From the NCBI GenBank assembly GCA_002365855.1, contig DFAP01000024.1:1-40274 (forward strand): a DNA stretch of 40,274 nt, given 5' to 3'. This document shows positions 17,028-25,447 of this stretch, piece by piece. Within the stretch, counting starts at the first letter, position 1; every line of letters starts with the position of its first letter. The position numbers and the translations under genes are program-made. This DNA comes from Pelotomaculum sp. UBA3103. GTDB lineage: Bacteria; Bacillota; Desulfotomaculia; Desulfotomaculales; Pelotomaculaceae. The notes under the pieces are model-generated. The model was not told the DNA's origin. It saw only the letters and a list, made by a program, of their open reading frames with translations, and ran no database searches.

Positions 17028-18611
17028 TTGCCTGAAAAATACATGCTGAATTTTGATACCCGGGATCTGCCCCAGGAAGATGATGAATATATGGTCCTGG
17101 GTAGCGGAATTGCCGGGCTATATACTGCTCTGGCAGCATCCTGCGCCGGTGGCTCTGTGACAGTTCTGACCAAGCAAACCATGATAGATACTGGCACCGA
17201 TAAGGCGCAGGGAGGCATAGCGGCCGCCCTCGGGGACTCGGACTCCCCTGCTCTGCACAGGGAAGACACCCTGGTTGCAGGGGCAGGCCTCTGCGATACG
17301 GAGGCAGTGGCAGTGCTGGTAAATGAAGGGCCGGACCGGGTCCGGGAACTAATGCAGATGGGCGCTATTTTTGATATGGATAGCCATGGACTTGCCCTGA
17401 CCAGGGAGGGCGCGCACAGCCAGCGGCGAATACTGCATGCCAGCGGTGATGCCACCGGCGCCGAAATCCAGCGGGTGCTGACCCAGCGTGTCCGGGAAAC
17501 AGACAAGGTCAAGGTACTTGAGAACCATTATGTTACAGAACTCCTGGTCCGGGATAATACTTGCTACGGTGTGCTGGCCTTTGACCGGGAGAAAAAAGCC
17601 TTCAAAGTTTTCCGGGGCAAAGTGGTTGTCCTGGCCACGGGCGGTTTGGGACGTATTTTTGAACATAACACCAACCCGGAGATAGCTACTGGGGACGGTA
17701 TCGCCATTGCTTTCCGGGCTGGCGCTGAAGTTATGGACATGGAATTCATCCAGTTCCACCCCACCGTGTTGAACCTGCCCGGCGCCCCCCGCTTTTTAAT
17801 TTCAGAAGCGGTGCGCGGTGAAGGGGCTTATCTGAGGAACTGCCAGGGACAGCGTTTCATGCCGTTATGTCACGACCTGGCTGAGTTAGCTCCCAGAGAT
17901 ATTGTAGTCAGAGCTATTTTAAAAGAAATGGCTAAAACATCTTCAAGCATTGTTTATCTCGATCTGACCCATATGGATCCTGACGAAATCAGGTCGCGCT
18001 TTCCGAACATCACCAAGACCTGTGCAGAATATAACCTTGATATCACCATCGACCCGATACCAGTGTCGCCCGCAGCGCATTACATGATGGGCGGGGTTAA
18101 AACCAACCTGGTCGGGGAAACTAGTATCAGTGGTCTTTATGCCTGCGGCGAGGTGTCATGCCCCGGCGTGCACGGAGCTAACAGGCTTGCCAGCAACTCC
18201 CTCCTGGACGGCTTGGTTTTTGGCGGGAGGATTGTGCACGAGACTCAGAAGTTTTTAAAAGATTACCGCCCGCACCGCCTGGAATTTGCCTGCGACTGGC
18301 TTTTAGATCCCCTGACGATCGATTACCAGGGGCTGCGCCGGGACCTGGAAGTGCTGATGGGGCAAAAGGCCGGCCCTGTTCGCAGCGGCAACGGGCTGAA
18401 AGAGGCCCTGGAGTTTTTTGATCACTGGGGCCACCTCAAGCGCCACAGCGTGACCTGCGCTGAGCAGATGGAAGTAAAAAACATGCTCCAGGTGGGCGAA
18501 CTGGTCGCCGAGGCGGCACTGGCGCGCAGGGAAAGCCGCGGGGGGCACTATCGTGTTGACTGTCCGGATAACCACCCGCGCTGGCAGAAGCATATTATCT
18601 TCAGGCGATAA
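17028..18611 (+). CDS. nadB: L-aspartate oxidase
   Basis: NadB is an FAD enzyme that oxidises aspartate to iminoaspartate, the NadA substrate. Anaerobes can use fumarate instead of oxygen as acceptor. The 527-residue protein has the dinucleotide-binding loop GSGIAG (25-30), DKAQGGIAAAL, EFIQFHPTVL, RGEGAYLRN and HYMMGGVKTN. It also has the FAD-binding GEVSCPGVHGANRLASNSLL, all of the succinate dehydrogenase flavoprotein superfamily. The start is TTG 17028 with GAGGAGGG 6 nt upstream. A terminator follows directly, so nadC, 5.9 kb further on, is in a different transcript. Confidence 0.96.
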   Translation: MPEKYMLNFDTRDLPQEDDEYMVLGSGIAGLYTALAASCAGGSVTVLTKQTMIDTGTDKAQGGIAAALGDSDSPALHREDTLVAGAGLCDTEAVAVLVNEGPDRVRELMQMGAIFDMDSHGLALTREGAHSQRRILHASGDATGAEIQRVLTQRVRETDKVKVLENHYVTELLVRDNTCYGVLAFDREKKAFKVFRGKVVVLATGGLGRIFEHNTNPEIATGDGIAIAFRAGAEVMDMEFIQFHPTVLNLPGAPRFLISEAVRGEGAYLRNCQGQRFMPLCHDLAELAPRDIVVRAILKEMAKTSSSIVYLDLTHMDPDEIRSRFPNITKTCAEYNLDITIDPIPVSPAAHYMMGGVKTNLVGETSISGLYACGEVSCPGVHGANRLASNSLLDGLVFGGRIVHETQKFLKDYRPHRLEFACDWLLDPLTIDYQGLRRDLEVLMGQKAGPVRSGNGLKEALEFFDHWGHLKRHSVTCAEQMEVKNMLQVGELVAEAALARRESRGGHYRVDCPDNHPRWQKHIIFRR

Positions 18612-18621
18612 AACGATTTAT

Positions 18622-18652
18622 GGGGCGGGTAAATGACCCGCCTCTTTATTTA
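18622..18652 (+). terminator. Intrinsic terminator of nadAB
   Basis: A 9-bp stem with one G-T pair (18622-18630 with 18636-18644), a 5-nt loop and the tail TCTTTATTTA, 10 nt after the nadB stop codon. Confidence 0.8.
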
Positions 18653-18679
18653 CAAAAATCATAAAAAGGTGCATATGAG

Positions 18680-19846
18680 ATGATTGAATTAATTGCCACA
18701 GCTACATTCGGACTGGAGTCGGTGGTGGCAGGAGAAGTCAGAGAACTGGGTTACGAGGATGTTAATGTAGAAAATGCGAGGGTTACTTTTACCGCTGACA
18801 AAGAGGCCGTCTGCAGGGCTAACTTGTGGCTGAGAGCTGCCGACAGGGTGCTTTTGAAAATGGGAGAATTCAAGGCGGTAACATTTGAAGAGCTGTTCCA
18901 ACAGACCAAGGACCTTCCCTGGGAGGACTGGATCCCGGAGGACGCCGCTTTTCCGGTCCAGGGCAAGTCTATTAAATCCGGGCTTTACAGTGTACCGGAC
19001 TGCCAGGCTATCGTCAAAAAAGCGGTTGTAGAGAAACTGAAAAGAAAGTACAGGCGCAACTGGTTTGAAGAGACAGGCCCGCGATATACTATTGAGGTGG
19101 CGCTTCTCAAAGATGTCGTCACCCTGACCATTGACACCAGCGGGGCTGGACTTCACAAGCGTGGATACCGCAGGCTGGGGAGCCAGGCCCCGCTTAAGGA
19201 GACACTTGCGGCGGCGATGGTTTTGTTGAGCCGCTGGAGACCCGGGCAAACACTCATAGACCCCTTATGTGGGTCCGGCACGATACCTATCGAGGCTGCG
19301 CTGATTGGCTTGAACATTGCGCCGGGACTAAACCGGGAGTTTGACGCGGAAAGATGGCCCGCCATTCCAAAAGAATTGTGGGACAGGGCCAGGCAGGAGG
19401 CTGGTGAGCTGGCCTGCCCCGGTCGGCCGGTACATATACTGGGCTCGGATATCGACGGAAAGGTGCTCAGCCTGGCGCGCTATCATGCCCGTCAGGCCCG
19501 GGTCGGGGAAAAGGTTTTCTTTCAGACACTCCCCCTGGCGGATTTGCGTACAAAACACCAATACGGCTGCATTATCTGCAACCCGCCCTATGGTGAGCGT
19601 CTTGGGGAAGTGCGGCAGGCGGAAAGCCTGTACGTGGAAATGGGCAATACTTTCAAGGGAATGGAGACCTGGTCATTTTACATTCTTACATCCCATCCTG
19701 ATTTTGAGCGATTTTTCGGTAAGAGGGCCACTAAAAAGCGTAAGCTTTATAATGGAAGGATCCAGTGCAACTACTTCCAGTACTATGGCCCCCGCCCGCC
19801 CCGGCAGTTAAAAAACGTTCCGGTTGAGCTGAGGCCGCATACGTAA
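18680..19846 (+). CDS. THUMP-domain class I RNA methyltransferase (RlmL/YpsC type)
   Basis: This enzyme family methylates guanine N2 in 23S rRNA (RlmL N-terminal half in E. coli, YpsC in Bacillus). The 388-residue protein has an N-terminal ferredoxin-like and THUMP region up to about residue 155. The Rossmann methyltransferase fold follows, with LIDPLCGSGTIPIEAAL as the SAM site and the catalytic N6/N2-type motif CNPPYGERL. It is a single-methyltransferase protein, lacking the second half of E. coli RlmL. AAAGGTG sits 8 nt from the ATG. It lies between terminators and is therefore monocistronic. Confidence 0.9.
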   Translation: MIELIATATFGLESVVAGEVRELGYEDVNVENARVTFTADKEAVCRANLWLRAADRVLLKMGEFKAVTFEELFQQTKDLPWEDWIPEDAAFPVQGKSIKSGLYSVPDCQAIVKKAVVEKLKRKYRRNWFEETGPRYTIEVALLKDVVTLTIDTSGAGLHKRGYRRLGSQAPLKETLAAAMVLLSRWRPGQTLIDPLCGSGTIPIEAALIGLNIAPGLNREFDAERWPAIPKELWDRARQEAGELACPGRPVHILGSDIDGKVLSLARYHARQARVGEKVFFQTLPLADLRTKHQYGCIICNPPYGERLGEVRQAESLYVEMGNTFKGMETWSFYILTSHPDFERFFGKRATKKRKLYNGRIQCNYFQYYGPRPPRQLKNVPVELRPHT

Positions 19847-19921
19847 AGCCATATGTGTAGAGCTTGATGACTCTGAAACAAAGCATACAACAACATCCAA
19901 CGACAGTGTCTCAATCAGTTC

Positions 19922-19945
19922 CCCCTTCACAAGAAGGGGTTTTTT
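19922..19945 (+). terminator. Intrinsic terminator of the methyltransferase gene
   Basis: A perfect 7-bp stem CCCCTTC/GAAGGGG with loop ACAA and six T residues (19940-19945). Its T run overlaps the stop codon of the convergent DUF2007 gene. Confidence 0.85.
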
Positions 19946-20153
19946 AACTGTTGTCCTGTTCCAATATTTTTTTCGCTTTTTCCAGGTCAGACTGCCTGAC
20001 CACAAGCCTGACCCCCCCTATCACTATAGGTGTATAGGCCGCCGCGTTTTCATCAAAAATCATAGCCTCTATACCCTCGCTTTCCAGCAGGCCTTTAATT
20101 ATATAAGCCTCGCTGGCGTTAAAAAAAGTCGCCACGGTGACGAGCTTATTCAA
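19944..20153 (-). CDS. DUF2007-family small protein
   Basis: A 69-residue protein of the DUF2007 type, described as a putative signal-transducing domain with a ferredoxin-like fold; its role is unknown. The diagnostic pattern is visible: ATFFNASEAYIIKGLLESEG, then FDEN and a VVRQSDLEKAKKIL tail. I start at TTG 20153 because GAGGAGG lies 8 nt upstream; the frame stays open beyond it without a ribosome site. It is convergent with the methyltransferase gene and divergent from the ABC-ATPase gene, with its 3' end inside the neighbour's terminator. Confidence 0.8.
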   Translation of the reverse strand: MNKLVTVATFFNASEAYIIKGLLESEGIEAMIFDENAAAYTPIVIGGVRLVVRQSDLEKAKKILEQDNS

Positions 20154-20363
20154 TACTGTTGCCTCCTCAAATATACTTTTACACTCTAAATAAATAGAAT
20201 TTTCTAGCAATGGTTAATCTTTCCCACAGTATTAATAATACAACAAAAGAGCTAGATCCTGGTAGTATATATTCCCATATAAAAGCGCTGCTAATCAAGT
20301 AGCTTTTTGTGTACAGGACACATAGCTTACATAGATGATAGTTTTTGAAAGGGGAGAGTTCAC

Positions 20364-21143
20364 TTGGTTCGGGATATAACAATTATGCCAGGTTTAGACA
20401 AAGCAGGAGTCCGTGAAAACTTTTCAGTCATTACCTTGTGCGCAGGGGAGACAGTTTCTATCGTTGGACCGACCGGAAGCGGGAAAACAGCTTTTATTAC
20501 GGATATCGAACTTCTGGCCCAGGGAGACACCTCCACCCGGCGCCGGGTTCTCTTGAACGGGGAGGTGCCAGATGATGAGGTTAGAAACAACCCTTCCCTC
20601 AAACCAATAGCCATGATTACCCAAAAAACCAAATGTTTTGCAGACCTCACTGCGGAAGAATTCTTGCAAATTCACGCCAGGGCCCGGGGTATCAAAAATT
20701 TTGGCATAGTAGGCGATACAATTGAGCTGGCAAACAAATTTACCGGAGAAAAGATCACGGCGGAATCCAGAGTCACCATACTATCCGGAGGACAGACACG
20801 TTCCTTGATGATAGCTGACGCGATCCTGATCGGTGCTGCCCCTGTTATTCTGTTGGATGAGATAGAGAACGCCGGTATCTTCAAACAGGAAGTTCTGAGG
20901 ATTATCCATGATTCCGGTAAGATTGTCATTTTCGTCACGCACGATCCGGTCATTGCACTGCTGACTAAAAAGCGGATCATCATGGAGCACGGTTCCGTAA
21001 AGATGGTCCTTTACCGGAGCGAGTCAGAGGTCCGGGCCGCCCAGAACCTCCTGGAACTGGACAACCGGGTCAGTGTGATCAGGGAAAACTTGAGAGCGGG
21101 CAAAACGATCACTAAAGATTTATTGGCTGTTAACTTTTATTAA
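20364..21143 (+). CDS. Stand-alone ABC-type ATPase of the ABC/GTPase/Fe-S cassette
   Basis: The 259-residue protein is one ABC ATPase domain with no membrane partner nearby. It has Walker A GPTGSGKT (35-42), a Q-loop in MITQKT, signature LSGGQ (140-144), Walker B VILLDE (161-166) and the switch His193 in FVTHDP. The start is TTG with GGGGAG upstream. The next two genes, spaced 32 and 1 nt, encode a HypB-like GTPase and an Fe-S protein. The ATPase is therefore more likely to power assembly or activation of a protein than transport. Its signature-containing half is followed by about 60 residues of unassigned C-terminal sequence. The family is certain; the function is inferred only from context. 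Confidence 0.8.
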   Translation: MVRDITIMPGLDKAGVRENFSVITLCAGETVSIVGPTGSGKTAFITDIELLAQGDTSTRRRVLLNGEVPDDEVRNNPSLKPIAMITQKTKCFADLTAEEFLQIHARARGIKNFGIVGDTIELANKFTGEKITAESRVTILSGGQTRSLMIADAILIGAAPVILLDEIENAGIFKQEVLRIIHDSGKIVIFVTHDPVIALLTKKRIIMEHGSVKMVLYRSESEVRAAQNLLELDNRVSVIRENLRAGKTITKDLLAVNFY

Positions 21144-21175
21144 AAAACATAATAACTTTGTGAGGTGGTGATTTT

Positions 21176-21886
21176 TTGAAACTCTTGATGATCGCAGGCC
21201 CGCCGTCTGCCGGTAAAACTGCTTTGGTAAAACAGATTATTAAAAAACTTATGGATAGTATTAAGATTGTTTTTCTGAAAATTGACGTGGTAAAAGCATA
21301 TGAAGATATTGAATTAAAAAAAGAATTTAAAATCGTGACAAAAAAGTTCTATTCAGGTGATTTATGCCCGGATCACGCCGGGGTAATGGTCATGGCGGAT
21401 GCCCTGGAGTGGGCGGAAGGCAATTCCGCGGACCTGCTGATAGTAGAAAGCGCCGGCCTGTGCCTGCGCTGCGCGCCTTATCTAAACCAGGGACTTGGGA
21501 TTGTCGTTTTAAGCTCCATATCAGGTATACACGCGCCTGAAAAAATGGGCGCGATGGTCAGTCTGGCCGATATAGCGGTGATTACAAAGATCGATTTGGT
21601 CAGCCAGGCGGAGAGAGAAGTGCTGATTCAAAAAATCAGAGAAGTCCATCCCGGGGTCATCCTCCTCGAAACGAACGCCCTTCAGGGCACCTCCCTGCAC
21701 CGTCTTTACGATTTGATTTCAAATTCTAAAGACATTGACAAAGAGACCTTGATGCTGAAAGGCAACCCGCCGCTTGGAACCTGCACCATTTGTGTGGGCA
21801 AGAAGGAAATCGGCTGGAAACATCATTTTGGGGTAATTCAAAAACTTGACGGCCATGTTGCCGAGTACCTCTTCCGGGGTGAATAA
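21176..21886 (+). CDS. HypB/CobW-like P-loop GTPase with cysteine motifs
   Basis: This is a 236-residue SIMIBI-class GTPase. P-loop GPPSAGKT is at 8-15, a DLLIVESAG switch at about 87-94, and the guanine-specificity motif appears as TKID (137-140). Candidate metal-binding residues stand out: GDLCPDH (Cys64), LCLRC (Cys96, Cys99) and a C-terminal CTICVG with Cys203 and Cys206, followed by two histidines. HypB and related proteins use such sites to hand nickel or other metals to target enzymes. The TTG start has GAGGTGGTG upstream. It ends 1 nt before the Fe-S protein gene, so the products are probably made together. The metal and target are unknown. Confidence 0.75.
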   Translation: MKLLMIAGPPSAGKTALVKQIIKKLMDSIKIVFLKIDVVKAYEDIELKKEFKIVTKKFYSGDLCPDHAGVMVMADALEWAEGNSADLLIVESAGLCLRCAPYLNQGLGIVVLSSISGIHAPEKMGAMVSLADIAVITKIDLVSQAEREVLIQKIREVHPGVILLETNALQGTSLHRLYDLISNSKDIDKETLMLKGNPPLGTCTICVGKKEIGWKHHFGVIQKLDGHVAEYLFRGE

Positions 21887-21887
21887 T

Positions 21888-22550
21888 ATGCTGCAACCAT
21901 GGCTCCCTCCGGGAAAAAACTGCGGCCAGTGTGGTGAGAGCAGCTGTAAGAATTTCCTGCGCACAGTTAAAACAGGAATGAAAAATTACTCAGACTGTCC
22001 TTATTATTATGAGCGGAAGCCAGAACAAAAAACCTTTATTTGCACCGACGCGATCTACCCGGAGCAGGACGTTCTGGGACATGATTATGACTTTGTGCTG
22101 GGCCCGATGCCGGGGGAAATTTCGGCGCGAAAAATTGTCCTCCCTTTCAGGGCCGACCTGGTAGAAAAGATGCAGATAAAAAAAGGAGATTTTGTCCTTG
22201 GGAGGCCGATGGGGGCTGGCTGTCCGATACCCCATGTCCTGCAAGTTATTAAAGCAGAGCCGGTTACCGGGCTGCTTTATACCTGGGTAGTGGGGCCTAA
22301 ATATTCCCGCGATCAGGAGGTCAAGGATGTTGTTGCTTACCACATGATCGGATTTGAGGGTATTGCCGGCAGGATTCGCAACGAACCCTGCTTTGGGTGC
22401 AGGGTTAGCTTTTTACCGGGTTTTTGTATGATGTCGATCAATCATACTGGTTTGGTGAATATGGTACTGCAGAAAAGCTGTGGTTTGCATGTCCGGATTG
22501 AGGATATTCACTTGCTGGCCGGTAAGAATCAAAGCTGTTCAACTGAATGA
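21888..22550 (+). CDS. Fe-S protein with corrinoid-protein-type 4Fe-4S domain
   Basis: The 220-residue protein starts with a 4Fe-4S module with C-x2-C-x4-C-x16-C spacing (Cys12, 15, 20, 37; CGQCGESSC). This is the pattern of the corrinoid iron-sulfur protein large subunit, RnfB and related redox partners. The rest has no domain that I recognise, but contains further cysteines at 52, 112, 168, 171, 180 and 198, several in the motif EPCFGCRVSFLPGFC, so a second metal site is plausible. The start is ATG 21888, 1 nt after the GTPase stop codon, with GGGGTG as ribosome site. Together with the ATPase and GTPase it suggests ATP- and GTP-driven reduction or assembly of a metal centre. Confidence 0.75.
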   Translation: MLQPWLPPGKNCGQCGESSCKNFLRTVKTGMKNYSDCPYYYERKPEQKTFICTDAIYPEQDVLGHDYDFVLGPMPGEISARKIVLPFRADLVEKMQIKKGDFVLGRPMGAGCPIPHVLQVIKAEPVTGLLYTWVVGPKYSRDQEVKDVVAYHMIGFEGIAGRIRNEPCFGCRVSFLPGFCMMSINHTGLVNMVLQKSCGLHVRIEDIHLLAGKNQSCSTE

Positions 22551-22590
22551 AAATAAAACACCAAATATCAAAAAAATTTTCACTTTATAT

Positions 22591-22619
22591 TTTACTTTCA
22601 CCTCAAGAAAAGATAAAAT
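22591..22619 (+). promoter_or_regulatory. Candidate promoter of the zinc-ribbon gene
   Basis: TTTACT, 17-nt spacer, TAAAAT in an AT-rich gap, about 130 nt upstream of the gene. Confidence 0.4.
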
Positions 22620-22749
22620 ATTAATTAGCTCAAGGAAGGTCATGCTAGGTTCAGTTCATTTATCCTTCTCATTTGCTTTTTGGTAAGGGAGATCAAAGAT
22701 AAGTGAATCACCTGTACCATTGGGCAAAAAATCTCTGAGGAGGATTTCA

Positions 22750-23061
22750 ATGTATCAAGACAAAACGCTAACCTGCCGTGACTGTGGTGCAGAATTCAAC
22801 TTTTCTGTTTCCGAGCAGGAGTTTTACGCCGAGAAGGGTTTCACCAACCTGCCCGGTCGCTGCCCACAATGCAGGGCTGCACGCAAACAAAGAAACAGCG
22901 GCAGCGGCGGTGGCTTTAGCCGCAGTGGCGCCCGTCCCCAGCGTGAAATGCATGCCGCCACTTGTGCGAGCTGTGGTATTGAAACAGAAGTGCCGTTCAA
23001 ACCTAGCGGAGACCGGCCGGTATACTGCCGCGACTGCTTTAATAAGAGCAGCAGGTATTAA
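22750..23061 (+). CDS. Small zinc-ribbon protein with two Cys4 modules
   Basis: The 103-residue protein has two zinc-finger-like modules joined by a glycine/serine/arginine-rich linker (about residues 48-65). The first has CRDC and CPQC in a probable zinc-binding domain seen in many Firmicutes and deltaproteobacteria. The second has CASC and CRDC. Function is unknown; nucleic-acid or protein binding is plausible from the basic linker. ATG 22750 follows GAGGAGG by 6 nt, so an upstream in-frame extension is unlikely. It stands alone between a candidate promoter and a terminator. Confidence 0.75.
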   Translation: MYQDKTLTCRDCGAEFNFSVSEQEFYAEKGFTNLPGRCPQCRAARKQRNSGSGGGFSRSGARPQREMHAATCASCGIETEVPFKPSGDRPVYCRDCFNKSSRY

Positions 23062-23148
23062 GCACAGGCTGGTTAATTCTTTGGCTTAAGACAGGTATTA
23101 TGACCCTTTAGCGCGCTTTTTCATGCAAAAGGCTGGTTGGTAGTTTGT

Positions 23149-23187
23149 AAGGCTGTAGCATATTTTAGTGTTACAGCTTTTTATTTT
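23149..23187 (+). terminator. Terminator after the zinc-ribbon gene
   Basis: A 9-bp stem with one G-T pair (23149-23157 with 23172-23180), a 14-nt loop and the tail TTTTTATTTT. It is the only structure I see in the 316-nt gap 23062-23377, which holds no gene I can support. Confidence 0.6.
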
Positions 23188-23377
23188 GCTTCTAGCACCA
23201 AGAAAGCGAGGCTGAGTTAAAGTAGTGCAATAGCAGCTGCTGTTATAGCCATCTAATAATTACATTCGTTTTCTCTTTATCATGCAGGAAAATTCCTTCC
23301 AGTAGTGAATTTTATAGTAGTAAATAGAGTTAAATATTGGGACTGTTTTAAGGATTTGTTTCGGGGGTGTTGAGCTG

Positions 23378-24451
23378 GTGTTAAATATAAAAGCGTCAAG
23401 GGCAATTAGACTTATCGTGTTACTGGGAGCGGTCCTGACTTTGTCTCTCCTTGTTTCAGGTTGCTCCTCCTGGTTGTCTTTAAAGACCGAGTCAAAGCCC
23501 CTGGTAATAAAGCCGGAGGACTTCAGCGTTTTCTTGTTCGAGTCATCGGAGGAAATTTACCGGGCCAACGTAAAAAGTTCCCAGATGTGGGCAAGTTTGG
23601 ACGAGCAGACGGTTTGGGACAGTGAATACTCTGTTCACTATAGCTGGCTTTATGAAACATACAGCAAATGGGACGACCACCGTCGATCCCAGTTGGCGGA
23701 GATCATGACCGATTACCATTACCAGCAGATGGCTGAGAGGCTGATCCAGAAAGAAAAACAGACGGCTAGCCCGGACGAGATCATTGAATTTATGAAAAGG
23801 GACCGGTTTTTTGGGAAAAATAGAAATACCCTTGTTGATTTTTATTCATGGTATGGGGAAAACTACGCACTGCCTCACTATCAAAGAATTGTCCCCTATC
23901 TGAAGCAAAAGGCCGATATCACGGCCGGCAGGGTAGAAAAAGATTTTGATATTATAGGGTTCATGGAGAAGGAGACCGGGATCAAGCTGAAGAAAAAGCC
24001 GGAAGCCCTCGAACTGATGCTAAACATGCGGCTCATTGGCGCCGCCGGCTTTAACCGCGACAAGGATTCGCTGTACACAATGCGTTGGAGCAGCAGCCCT
24101 GAAATCATTTGGGCCACGGTGTTCAATGAATTTGGCACTCCATTTTTCAGAACTTTTACCGGCAGCTGGTCATTTAAGTTTATGGCCAGGAAAATGAAAA
24201 AAGACGAGCAGCTATACAACAAGTTTGAGGAAGACGTGCCGTACACCTGGGAGGGGTGGATCGAAAAGAACCTGAACGCAGGCCTTGCCCGTTATTTAAA
24301 TATTCGCAAGGGGATCGCCAGAGACGTTGGTGAAGGTGTCTATAATTTTGATAAGGAGTATGCCCAGGCCCTGGTTAAAGGGTTTGACCCGCAAAAGACT
24401 TCTCTTGAGGACTTTACCGTAGAATTCCTTAAACAAAGGTTTGAAATTTAA
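23378..24451 (+). CDS. Predicted lipoprotein, family not recognised
   Basis: The 357-residue protein begins with a basic N-terminus, a hydrophobic stretch and a lipobox LVSGC (Cys29). It should be exported and lipid-anchored outside the membrane. The mature part is rich in aromatic and charged residues. I do not recognise the family. Residues 240-290 resemble the core of DUF4932-like secreted zinc peptidases, with a hydrophobic helix EIIWATVFNEFGTPFF and a later WxxWIE helix. However, the expected HExxH is NEFGT (250-254), so any such enzyme would be inactive; the resemblance is weak. The GTG start follows GGGGGTG. nadC begins 23 nt after the stop, so co-transcription is likely. Confidence 0.65.
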   Translation: MLNIKASRAIRLIVLLGAVLTLSLLVSGCSSWLSLKTESKPLVIKPEDFSVFLFESSEEIYRANVKSSQMWASLDEQTVWDSEYSVHYSWLYETYSKWDDHRRSQLAEIMTDYHYQQMAERLIQKEKQTASPDEIIEFMKRDRFFGKNRNTLVDFYSWYGENYALPHYQRIVPYLKQKADITAGRVEKDFDIIGFMEKETGIKLKKKPEALELMLNMRLIGAAGFNRDKDSLYTMRWSSSPEIIWATVFNEFGTPFFRTFTGSWSFKFMARKMKKDEQLYNKFEEDVPYTWEGWIEKNLNAGLARYLNIRKGIARDVGEGVYNFDKEYAQALVKGFDPQKTSLEDFTVEFLKQRFEI

Positions 24452-24474
24452 AAACAGTTTAATTAGAGGTTACT

Positions 24475-25332
24475 ATGTTTGAACTCAACCCGTTAGGATT
24501 AAAAAAATTAGTGGAAAGATGCCTGGACGAAGACCTGGGAACAGGTGATCTTACGACTAACAGCACAATTCCGCCGGATGCCGTCTCAACCGGGTACATT
24601 GTAGCCAGAGAAAGTGGCGTGGTCGCCGGGCTGCAGCTGGCAGAATTGGTGTTTAAGCAGCTGGACCCTTCTACCGGGTTTCAGCCCAGTACGCGGGATG
24701 GAGACAGAGTAGAAAAGGACGGAGTGCTTGCCGTAGTTACCGGTAGTGCACGGGTGATCCTGACCGGAGAGCGACTGGCGCTTAATTTTCTTCAACACCT
24801 GTCCGGCATCGCCTCCAGGACTGCCCGCCTGGTGGAATTAGTGGCAGGTGAAAAGGCGAAAATAGTTGATACCAGAAAAACTACCCCCGGTTTACGGATG
24901 ATTGACAAATACGCCGTGCGGATGGGGGGAGGGCAGAACCACCGCTACGGCCTTTATGACGCAGTGCTGATCAAAGACAACCACATTAAGATGGCCGGGG
25001 GGGTAGCGCAGGCTGTGGAAGCGGCGAGGCGCAATGTCCCTCACACCGCCAAGATCGAGGTGGAAGTGGAAAACCTGGCCGGGGTAGAAGAAGCCCTCCG
25101 GGCAGGGGCAGATATCATCATGCTGGACAATATGGATCCGGTTGAAATGCGCGGGGCCGTGGCCCTTGTGGCTGGCCGCGCTTTGATAGAGGCATCCGGA
25201 GGGGTCAACGAGGAAAACATCAAGGCAATTGCTGCTGCGGGAGTGGATCTGATCTCGGTGGGGGCGCTGACACACTCGGTAAAGTCCCTGGATATCAGCC
25301 TGGACCTGGAAGAGATTAAACCTAGAAGTTAA
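24475..25332 (+). CDS. nadC: Nicotinate-nucleotide pyrophosphorylase (quinolinate phosphoribosyltransferase)
   Basis: NadC converts quinolinate and PRPP to nicotinate mononucleotide with loss of CO2, the step after NadA. The 285-residue protein has EDLGTGDLTT near the N-terminus, the ERLALNFLQHLSGIAS helix and VDTRKTTPGLR. It also has YAVRMGGGQNHRYGLYD, IKDNH and EVEVENL, all PRPP/quinolinate site blocks. AGAGGT precedes the ATG. It is 5.9 kb from nadAB, and its stop codon lies inside the BirA operator of the next gene. Confidence 0.96.
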   Translation: MFELNPLGLKKLVERCLDEDLGTGDLTTNSTIPPDAVSTGYIVARESGVVAGLQLAELVFKQLDPSTGFQPSTRDGDRVEKDGVLAVVTGSARVILTGERLALNFLQHLSGIASRTARLVELVAGEKAKIVDTRKTTPGLRMIDKYAVRMGGGQNHRYGLYDAVLIKDNHIKMAGGVAQAVEAARRNVPHTAKIEVEVENLAGVEEALRAGADIIMLDNMDPVEMRGAVALVAGRALIEASGGVNEENIKAIAAAGVDLISVGALTHSVKSLDISLDLEEIKPRS

Positions 25333-25357
25333 CCTTAATTAATAATATGGTTGACAA
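25326..25357 (+). promoter_or_regulatory. BirA (biotin) operator upstream of birA
   Basis: Half-sites AAGTTAACC (25326-25334) and GGTTGACAA (25349-25357), separated by 14 nt, match the Firmicute consensus TTGTTAACC-N14-15-GGTTAACAA. The right half overlaps the -35 box of the birA promoter, so occupancy should block transcription. This suggests autoregulation of birA. Confidence 0.75.
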
Positions 25358-25378
25358 TGTGTTTTTTTAATATAAAAT
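25351..25378 (+). promoter_or_regulatory. Promoter of birA
   Basis: Perfect TTGACA (25351-25356), 16-nt spacer, TAAAAT (25373-25378). It overlaps the right half of the BirA operator. Confidence 0.7.
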
Positions 25379-25447
25379 TATGGTAAGCTTATTTTTTTTT
25401 AGGAAACAATCTTCAAAACAGATGTCTTTATTCTTGAGGTGGGTCTT

